Under the pieces are notes generated by a model. The model searched no databases. It was not told the origin of the DNA and saw only the letters and a program-made list of their open reading frames with translations. Both the position numbers and the translations under genes were made by a program. Below, piece after piece: positions 6,075-11,444 of a DNA stretch of 11,444 nt. The first letter of the stretch is position 1. Each line of letters opens with the position of its first letter. Source of the stretch: Christensenella sp. UBA941 (GTDB taxonomy: Bacteria; Bacillota; Clostridia; Christensenellales; UBA941); assembly GCA_002293365.1 (NCBI GenBank), contig DBDD01000029.1, positions 1 through 11,444 of the forward strand. The letters are read 5' to 3'.

Positions 6075-7473
6075 GTTCGTTCAACTCACTATATAAGGTT
6101 TTTCCCGCCTCATTGCGCGGAATCCTTTCAACCGCGACGAATTTGAAGCCGGTGCGGTTGAATCCGGTTTTTTCCGTAAGATAGCTTATCACATCGTCCG
6201 GCGCACCGCCGCCGGCGACGAATACCGTCATCCTGTCATCCACGCCGCCGCAAACGCACTCTAGCTCCGGGAACGCAGCCTTGAGCAGCCCCTCCGTTTC
6301 GTCCAAGTTTACGCGGCTGCCAAATAGCTTCAGGAAACGCTTTTTGCGCCCGACGATATAGTAAAACCCGTCGGCGTCGCGCTTGGCCATGTCGCCCGTC
6401 ACCAGTACGCCGCGCTGCTCGTCCCCCTTAATAAGATCCGGGCCGGTCTCCGCGTAACCGAGCATGACATTCGCGCCTTTATAGACGAGCTCGCCCACCG
6501 TTTCAGGCGTGTGAATCTCGTTCCCTTCGACGTCTATAAGGCTAAACTCGCCTCCGGGTATGGCGACGCCCATGCTGCCATATTTTTCTAAAGACCTCTC
6601 GGACGGCAGATACGACATCCGCGCCGTCGCCTCTGTCTGGCCGTACATTACGACGAAATTCTTGCCGTTAGCCTTCGCGTACTCCGCGAATTTTTTATGC
6701 AGCTCGGGCGAGAGCTTTCCGCCCGCCTGCGTCATAGTCCTGAGCGAGGGCAAGTCCATACGGAGGAAGCGGAGCTTATCGAGCATCTCGTACGTATAGG
6801 GTACGCCGCCAAAACTCGTTGCGCCATAATTCTCGAATTGCCGCCAAAAATCCTTATGCATTAGGGTCTTGCGGGTTAAAATGACCGACGCGCCCACCCA
6901 TAGATGGCTGTTAATAATCGAGAGCCCGTAGGTATAGCTCATAGGCAGCGTCGTGATGGGACGCTCCGTCGCGTTAAGGCGTAGATACTCCGCAATGGAT
7001 ACGATATTCGCGCGTATGTTGGCGTAGCTTTGCCGCACGAGCTTCGGGCTGCCGGTCGAGCCGGAGGTCGTCAGCAGCAAGGCCAACTCGTCGTGGAGCG
7101 GGAAAGCTTTATCATATGACGTTTTGAGCAGCGCGTAGCCCCATATGGCCATAACCTCGGCGAAGAGGGGAAACTCTTGCGCTATATTTTGCGGCAGCCA
7201 GAGATAATCGGGCTTATAAGCTTCGATCAGTGCACAAAGCAGGCCCCGATCGAGCTCGGCGTCTAGCAGCAGCGGGACGATTCCCGCGTCGATAAACGCC
7301 GTATATCCCAACAGAGAGCCCTTTTCGTTTGAGCATAGATTAAATGCCAGCGTCCGCAGCGTCATATGCGAAATCAGCGCTTCGCCCGCCGACTTTAGCT
7401 CGGCGTAAGTGGTGATTCCGCCGCTTTCGTCTACGATTGCGGTATTGCCGTAAAAGCTCTCAAAGCTCCACAT
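6064..7473 (-). CDS. AMP-forming acyl (fatty acid/ACP) ligase
   Basis: This 469-residue member of the acyl-activating (ANL) superfamily adenylates a carboxylic acid and transfers it to a thiol, probably the 4'-phosphopantetheine of the adjacent acyl carrier protein. Motifs in order are LLLTTSGSTGSPK (132-144, A3), YGQTEAT (277-283, A5), TGD (359-361, A7), GRKKRFLKLFGSRVNLDETE (375-394, A8 hinge) and NEAGK with the catalytic Lys K458. It is shorter than typical acyl-CoA synthetases (500-560), close to small ACP- or PCP-loading ligases such as DltA-like enzymes. It starts at ATG 7473, inside the end of the ACP gene (14-base overlap), and overlaps the LuxE-like gene, so the three are probably made together. 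The substrate acid is not evident from sequence. Confidence 0.9.
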   Translation of the reverse strand: MWSFESFYGNTAIVDESGGITTYAELKSAGEALISHMTLRTLAFNLCSNEKGSLLGYTAFIDAGIVPLLLDAELDRGLLCALIEAYKPDYLWLPQNIAQEFPLFAEVMAIWGYALLKTSYDKAFPLHDELALLLTTSGSTGSPKLVRQSYANIRANIVSIAEYLRLNATERPITTLPMSYTYGLSIINSHLWVGASVILTRKTLMHKDFWRQFENYGATSFGGVPYTYEMLDKLRFLRMDLPSLRTMTQAGGKLSPELHKKFAEYAKANGKNFVVMYGQTEATARMSYLPSERSLEKYGSMGVAIPGGEFSLIDVEGNEIHTPETVGELVYKGANVMLGYAETGPDLIKGDEQRGVLVTGDMAKRDADGFYYIVGRKKRFLKLFGSRVNLDETEGLLKAAFPELECVCGGVDDRMTVFVAGGGAPDDVISYLTEKTGFNRTGFKFVAVERIPRNEAGKTLYSELNELDH

Positions 7474-7696
7474 CGTATTTTCTCAACAGCTCTTTGCCTT
7501 TTTCAAAGGAGCTAAGATCGATAATATCACTCGTATCCAGCATGATGCCGAAGGCTTCTTCAAGCGCAAAGATGAGCTGCATATGGCCAATACTGTCCCA
7601 CGCTGCAACACCTTGATATTGCAGGCCGGGCAGATCATCTTTAGATATCCCCAAAGCGCTTACAAACGCCGCTTCATATTTTTCAGAATGGTTCAA
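7460..7696 (-). CDS. Stand-alone acyl carrier protein
   Basis: This small acidic protein (78 residues from the chosen start) has an ACP four-helix pattern. The WDSIGHMQLI motif carries the Ser (position 35 here) expected to bear 4'-phosphopantetheine. Helix III follows as ALEEAFGIMLDTSDII. I chose TTG at 7696 because a six-G ribosome binding sequence (7704-7709) lies 7 bases upstream and the protein then starts like other ACPs (NHSEKYEAAF). An in-frame ATG at 7723 would add nine residues but has no visible ribosome binding site. It lies between an FabG-like reductase and the AMP-forming ligase, which overlaps its end. This points to a dedicated carrier for the pathway's acyl group rather than the housekeeping AcpP. 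Confidence 0.9.
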   Translation of the reverse strand: MNHSEKYEAAFVSALGISKDDLPGLQYQGVAAWDSIGHMQLIFALEEAFGIMLDTSDIIDLSSFEKGKELLRKYDVEL

Positions 7697-7725
7697 GACA
7701 TAACCCCCCAATCGTAATTTCATTA

Positions 7726-8469
7726 TTAAACTAAGGCCGCGCCATCCGCGCCTAGAATTTGACCCGTAACATAAGACGCCATATCCGAAGCAAGAAACAG
7801 GGCGGCATTGGCGATTTCGGAGGGCTTTCCCAAGCGTCCTAAGCCGATATTCCGAAGAAGTCCGCTCACTTTCTCCGCGCCAACAGAGCGGAACAAATCG
7901 GTGTCGATCATGCCGGGCGCGATGGCGTTCACTCTTATGCCTGCGGGCGCCAGCTCCTTGGCTGCGGTTTTAGTCATAGCGATGACCGCGCCCTTTGAAG
8001 CCGAGTATACTAGCTGTCCCTTATTTCCGTTCACGCCGACTATGCTCGCCAAGTTTATAATGGAGCCGCTCTTTTGCCTAACCATAACGCGCGCGGCAAG
8101 TTGTATCAGCTCCATCACTGCAAAGACGTTAACCTCAAAGACCTCCCTAGCCACCTTTTGATCGATCATCCCGATCAACGCGTCTGGCATGATTCCTGCG
8201 TTGTTTACCAGACAATCGAGACGGCCGCTTTCTTTTTTTATTCTCATAACGGCTTGCTTCGCCGCAGCCGCGTCGGTTACGTCAAAATATAGCGGCATTA
8301 TCCTGCCGCTGCTATTTTCACATTTCGCGAGCAGGCTGTCAAGCGAACCGATTTTTCTGGCGTTTGCGTATACGCTCGCGCCGTTTTGAGCAAACAGCTC
8401 CGCAATCGCATTGCCTATGCCCCGAGACGCGCCCGTCACCAACGCGATTTTTCCTTTTAACAAATCCAT
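7726..8469 (-). CDS. FabG-like short-chain dehydrogenase/reductase
   Basis: This 247-residue classical SDR probably reduces a 3-oxoacyl-ACP or a related keto group with NAD(P)H. Counting from the ATG, it shows TGASRGIG (12-19, cofactor loop), NNAG (89-92), Ser142 in the ASIVG strand end, and the catalytic Tyr155-x3-Lys159 pair (YSASK). It ends with the FabG-like GQILGADG. I chose ATG 8469 because AAAGGA lies just upstream and MDLLKGKIALVTGASRGIG is the normal family start; TTG at 8499 would add ten residues. The gene follows the glycosyltransferase by 30 bases and precedes the ACP, supporting action on ACP-bound acyl chains. A sugar- or alcohol-directed SDR is possible but less likely beside an ACP. 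Confidence 0.9.
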   Translation of the reverse strand: MDLLKGKIALVTGASRGIGNAIAELFAQNGASVYANARKIGSLDSLLAKCENSSGRIMPLYFDVTDAAAAKQAVMRIKKESGRLDCLVNNAGIMPDALIGMIDQKVAREVFEVNVFAVMELIQLAARVMVRQKSGSIINLASIVGVNGNKGQLVYSASKGAVIAMTKTAAKELAPAGIRVNAIAPGMIDTDLFRSVGAEKVSGLLRNIGLGRLGKPSEIANAALFLASDMASYVTGQILGADGAALV

Positions 8470-8499
8470 ATCGTAATCCTTTGATTTATCGCGGCTCAA

Positions 8500-9465
8500 T
8501 TACTTAAGCCCTTCACATGTCTCAGCAATCTCTTTTAACGCGCATACGTCTGCAACTATAAACGTCGGCCTGTTCCGCGCCGCGTCATAGGCGCGCCAAA
8601 GATATTCGGCAATTACGCCGAGCGAAATATTAGTTATGCCCGAGGTAAACAATATAAGCGCCGCGAGCGTCGTGTAGCCTTCGATAATCAGTGCGGGACT
8701 GACTAATTTATTTACAATCAGCACCACTCCAAAAATAAACCCAAGCAACGCCATGATAACGCCTAAGATGCTTACGAGCCGTATGGGCATAAACGAAAAC
8801 GCTACGAATGAATCGATAAATAGCTTTATCTTTTTGCCAAGGGTCCATTTAGATTTGCCGTGCCTGCGCTCCAGATAATCGCCGTCAATCACGGCTTGAC
8901 GGTAACCCATGTTGATAATCTGCAGGGAAATCGACGAATTGCTTTCTATGTGCTTGTTCAGCTGTTCTTTTACTTTGCCGTTAAAGAGAATATTATTCGC
9001 ATTGCCTTTTGGGAAGTCCGGAACCGCGTATTTGCGCATAAGAGAGGAATAGATGCGCGTAAATATCCGCGCTGAGAGTCCGACCTTCACTTCTCGCTTT
9101 TGTATGCACACGACGTCGTAGCCCTCGCGCATTTTGACTACCATCTGTGTGATCATCTCCAGCGGCTCCTGCAAATCCGCGCCGATAAAAGTGCAGTTGG
9201 GGGCCGAAGCATGCAAAATACCCGCCCGAATCGCCGCGTGGGAGCCGTAGCTTTTCGACAAGCGCACCAGCTTCGCCGAAAAGCTTTTGGGTCTCGCGCA
9301 TAGCAGTATTTCGGCGGATTCATCCGTAGAGCCATCGTCAACGAATACGACCTCAAGCGAAAAATCGACGGTCGCGGCGTAGTCGTCCATATTTTGCAAC
9401 AGCAAAGGCAAATTCTCCGCTTCGTTAAGGAAGGGTATAATAACGGATAAAGAATTCGTTTCCAT
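8500..9465 (-). CDS. Membrane-anchored family 2 glycosyltransferase (DPM/GtrB-like)
   Basis: This 321-residue GT-A glycosyltransferase has SVIIPFLNEAENL (7-19) at the nucleotide-binding start, VFVDDGSTDES (40-50) and GADLQEP (95-101) in place of the DLQDP motif of polyprenyl-phosphate sugar transferases. YLERRHGKSKW (197-207) follows. Two membrane segments (about 228-252 and 262-288) lie near the C-terminus, as in DPM1/GtrB/ArnC-type proteins that move a sugar from a nucleotide to undecaprenyl phosphate at the cytoplasmic face. The ATG at 9465 has an AGGGGC sequence just upstream and follows the acyltransferase gene by 9 bases. Context suggests it loads the sugar made by the upstream genes onto a lipid carrier. 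The donor sugar is unknown. Confidence 0.9.
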   Translation of the reverse strand: METNSLSVIIPFLNEAENLPLLLQNMDDYAATVDFSLEVVFVDDGSTDESAEILLCARPKSFSAKLVRLSKSYGSHAAIRAGILHASAPNCTFIGADLQEPLEMITQMVVKMREGYDVVCIQKREVKVGLSARIFTRIYSSLMRKYAVPDFPKGNANNILFNGKVKEQLNKHIESNSSISLQIINMGYRQAVIDGDYLERRHGKSKWTLGKKIKLFIDSFVAFSFMPIRLVSILGVIMALLGFIFGVVLIVNKLVSPALIIEGYTTLAALILFTSGITNISLGVIAEYLWRAYDAARNRPTFIVADVCALKEIAETCEGLK

Positions 9466-9474
9466 TTTGAGCCC

Positions 9475-10083
9475 CTATAGTTTGTTTATAAGCCGCGCCG
9501 GATTGCCTCCGACGACGCACTTGCCCTCGAAGCTTTCCGTTATATAACTCATCGGCTGCACAAGCGTTCTGTCCCCGATGACCGTCCCGGCGCTGACCAC
9601 CGACGGCCCCGCAAGAAAGACGCCGCTCCCGATCTTCGTGGGCTTTCTCACTATTAGTTCGCTGCCGGGATAGTTGGCCTTAAATATATTCGTCATATGG
9701 GAGGAATGCGTCCATACATACACGCCTGGTCCGATAGACGTATGATCGCCGATTTCCAGCCCGCCGCTCGCGTCCAATATCGCTCCTTCGCCGATCCAAA
9801 CATGCATGCCGCACTTTAGGTTTTCGGGCGATAATATTTTGGCGTTTTCCCTCATGCGGCAGCCTTCGGGCAGACCATAGAAGACGGCCCGCTCACGATC
9901 CGTAAGCAGCCTGTCCACAAATTGCCGGAAGACGATATTTTCCCTGATAGCGACGTTTTGCTCGTCGTCACTATAACAGTCCAGCGCTTTTCTCAGCTCG
10001 TCCACCAGCCGGCCCAGCCGTCCGTCGCTTTTCAGCGCCTGATAAATGAAATCTAAATTATCGGTTGCATATATATTATCCAT
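9475..10083 (-). CDS. Hexapeptide-repeat (left-handed beta-helix) acyltransferase
   Basis: From the ATG this 202-residue protein has an N-terminal helical section (about 1-85) and then left-handed beta-helix turns (IGEGA, LEIGDHTSIGPGVYV, KIGSGVFLAGPSVVSAGTVIG), ending GGNPARLI. The WTHSSH segment supplies the His typical of the active site in maltose/galactoside/sugar-amine O- or N-acetyltransferases. I chose ATG 10083, which overlaps the epimerase stop by one base (TGATG); TTG at 10110 would lengthen it by nine residues. Acetyl-CoA is the usual donor in the family. Because the operon encodes its own ACP, an acyl-ACP donor is conceivable, as with LpxA/LpxD-type beta-helix enzymes, but nothing in the sequence proves it. 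Confidence 0.88.
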   Translation of the reverse strand: MDNIYATDNLDFIYQALKSDGRLGRLVDELRKALDCYSDDEQNVAIRENIVFRQFVDRLLTDRERAVFYGLPEGCRMRENAKILSPENLKCGMHVWIGEGAILDASGGLEIGDHTSIGPGVYVWTHSSHMTNIFKANYPGSELIVRKPTKIGSGVFLAGPSVVSAGTVIGDRTLVQPMSYITESFEGKCVVGGNPARLINKL

Positions 10084-11051
10084 CACTTTAATCCCAGCTG
10101 AATATACCAATCCAGCGTCCGCCTTATCCCCTCTTCAAACCCGATCTCCGGCTCAAAGCCCAATAGCTTTTTCGCCTTCTCGCTCGACGCGCACAGCCGC
10201 CTTACGTCCGCCGCGCGCTCCGGCGCGCGCTCGATCTCGCCCATATAACCCATATAATCGCAGACGCACCCGATGATATCCGAGATTTTATGCTCGATGC
10301 CGGAGCCGAGGTTCACGAGTTCGCCGCGAATGTCCTTTTCGTACGCGAGTATAAAGGCGCGCGCCGTGTCCCCGACGTAGATAAAATCCCGCGTCTGATT
10401 CCCATCGCCCTCGATCACCGGCTTTTCCCCGTTTTGTATGCGTAGCGCCGTAAGCGGGATGATGGCCGCGAGGGCCGCTTCCATAGTCTGCCGCGGCCCG
10501 TAATTGTTGAACGGGCGTATGATCGAGAGGTCGAGCTTAAGCACGTTATAGAACGAGCGGATCATATGATCCGCAGCGGCCTTGCCCGCTGCGTAGGGCG
10601 TCGTCGGGTTCATCGAGTGGTTTTCGTCCATCGGCGAATACAGCGCCGTGCCGTACGCCTCGGAGGATGACGAGTGTATCAGCGTTTGATACGCGCCGTC
10701 CTCCAAGAGATGCAGCAGCGTCTCCGCGATGTCCACGTTGACCCGGTACGCGCCGTAGGGATTGAAAAAAGAGTGCCTCAGCGTAATCGTGGCCAGATTA
10801 TAGACGACCTCGATTTTTTCTTTGCGGATAATCGCCTTCATCGTACCCAAATCGCGCGCGTCGTCCCGGTACACGGCGAAGCGCTCCCCGGCGGTCTGTG
10901 CCTCGCACAGATTTGCCATATCCCCGAGAAAGAAATTATCGACGACGACGACCTTGGCCGTCTCGGCGCTTAAAAGCGCGTCCGCGAGGTGGCTGCCGAT
11001 GAATCCGGCGCCGCCGGTAATCAAAACGCGTTTGTCTTTTATAGAGCGCAT
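10083..11051 (-). CDS. NAD-dependent nucleotide-sugar epimerase/dehydratase
   Basis: This 322-residue extended short-chain dehydrogenase modifies a nucleotide sugar through a 4-keto intermediate. GGAGFIG (13-19) is the NAD-binding loop. SSSEAYG (127-133) provides the active-site Ser/Thr region, Y153-x3-K157 (PYAAGK) is the catalytic pair, and RPFNNYGPRQ (169-178) and RDFIYVGD (221-228) are family hallmarks. It resembles GalE, UDP-glucuronate decarboxylase and the 4,6-dehydratases, and I cannot separate these from sequence alone. AAGGAG lies 8 bases before the ATG, and the gene follows the aminotransferase after 6 bases. The pairing with a DegT-type aminotransferase favours production of a keto sugar that is then aminated. 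Confidence 0.9.
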   Translation of the reverse strand: MRSIKDKRVLITGGAGFIGSHLADALLSAETAKVVVVDNFFLGDMANLCEAQTAGERFAVYRDDARDLGTMKAIIRKEKIEVVYNLATITLRHSFFNPYGAYRVNVDIAETLLHLLEDGAYQTLIHSSSSEAYGTALYSPMDENHSMNPTTPYAAGKAAADHMIRSFYNVLKLDLSIIRPFNNYGPRQTMEAALAAIIPLTALRIQNGEKPVIEGDGNQTRDFIYVGDTARAFILAYEKDIRGELVNLGSGIEHKISDIIGCVCDYMGYMGEIERAPERAADVRRLCASSEKAKKLLGFEPEIGFEEGIRRTLDWYIQLGLK

Positions 11052-11057
11052 AGGCGT

Positions 11058-11444
11058 CTACTCCTTTGCATGAAGCTCTTGCAGCTTTTCAATAACATAA
11101 TCCTGCTCGTCGTCCGTCATGCCCGCGTAGAGCGGCAGCGCGAGGCTCAGCCGGTCGCAGGCGTAAGCGCCCATGCGCTCCTCCGCCCGATAGCCGTATT
11201 TCTCTCTGTAGTGGCCCAACGTATGGACGGCGTGCGTCCCCTGCCTGGTCGCGATCCCGGCTTGCTCCAGCGCGTCCATGAGCGCGTTGCGCTTTGCGTG
11301 CGTTTCGTCGATGCTCGCCATGGACGTTTCATCCGCGCGCATCATCGTCACGTAGGACTGATAAGCGTGCCCATAGCCCTCGGGAACGAACGGAGTCCGC
11401 AAAAACGGCGCGGCTTCGGGCAGGAGCTCGTCATAGCGCGCGGC
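11058..11444 (-). CDS. DegT/DnrJ/EryC1/StrS-family sugar aminotransferase (C-terminal part)
   Basis: The frame is open from the right window edge to the TAG at 11058, giving 129 residues (TTG at 11402 is an internal Leu, not a start). The piece carries the C-terminal domain of PLP-dependent nucleotide-sugar aminotransferases: GYGHAYQSYVTM, then GIATRQGTHAVHTLGHYREK, and finally DRLSLALPLYAGMTDDEQDY. The PLP-binding Lys lies in the missing N-terminal part, which should be about two thirds of the protein. Members transfer an amino group from glutamate to a keto sugar nucleotide. With the epimerase/dehydratase and beta-helix acyltransferase it forms a typical make-keto, aminate, acylate set for an amino sugar. 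Confidence 0.88.
   Translation of the reverse strand, partial: AARYDELLPEAAPFLRTPFVPEGYGHAYQSYVTMMRADETSMASIDETHAKRNALMDALEQAGIATRQGTHAVHTLGHYREKYGYRAEERMGAYACDRLSLALPLYAGMTDDEQDYVIEKLQELHAKE

Noticed and set aside
3857..8499. A bioluminescence (lux) operon
   Set aside because: LuxC- and LuxE-like genes are present, but there is no luxA, luxB or luxD. The neighbouring genes are for sugars and acyl carriers.

Overview
The window looks like part of a Bacillota (probably Clostridia-class) chromosome or metagenomic contig. The grounds are strong GGAGG-type ribosome binding sites, frequent TTG/GTG starts, and IS66 and UPF0236/ISLre2 transposase remnants. This placement is an inference and no marker gene is present. 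No rRNA, tRNA or CRISPR array was seen.

Region 1 (1-2241, minus strand) holds three head-to-tail tyrosine recombinase genes joined by 4-base overlaps, the third cut by the window edge. This is the layout of 'recombinase in trio' (RIT) or Tn554-like elements. Region 2 (2242-2736) is non-coding and unusually structured. It contains a 43-bp interrupted palindrome that runs into the ribosome binding site of the first recombinase, six copies of ATCGGA/TCCGAT, a bidirectional terminator-like hairpin between two direct repeats, and a perfect 38-bp tandem duplication. It is probably one end and control region of the recombinase element.

Region 3 (2737-3824) is a scar zone. It holds the 3' end of an IS66 transposase with a frameshift, fused to an internal piece of a UPF0236/ISLre2 transposase. 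These abut the C-terminal remnant of an unrecognised plus-strand gene that carries its own frameshift.

Region 4 (3857-11444, minus strand) is one tightly packed operon that enters from beyond the window's right edge. In transcription order it encodes a DegT/DnrJ/EryC1 sugar aminotransferase (partial), an NAD-dependent nucleotide-sugar epimerase/dehydratase, a left-handed beta-helix acyltransferase, a membrane-anchored family 2 glycosyltransferase, a FabG-like reductase, a stand-alone acyl carrier protein, an AMP-forming acyl ligase, a LuxE-type acyl-protein synthetase and a LuxC-type acyl-CoA reductase. The first four suggest making an amino sugar, acylating it and moving it onto a lipid carrier. 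The last five look like an acyl-activation and reduction module without any luciferase. Their combination suggests a surface glycan or glycolipid carrying an unusual acyl-, aldehyde- or alcohol-derived group. The product cannot be read from the sequence and this is the main open question in the window.
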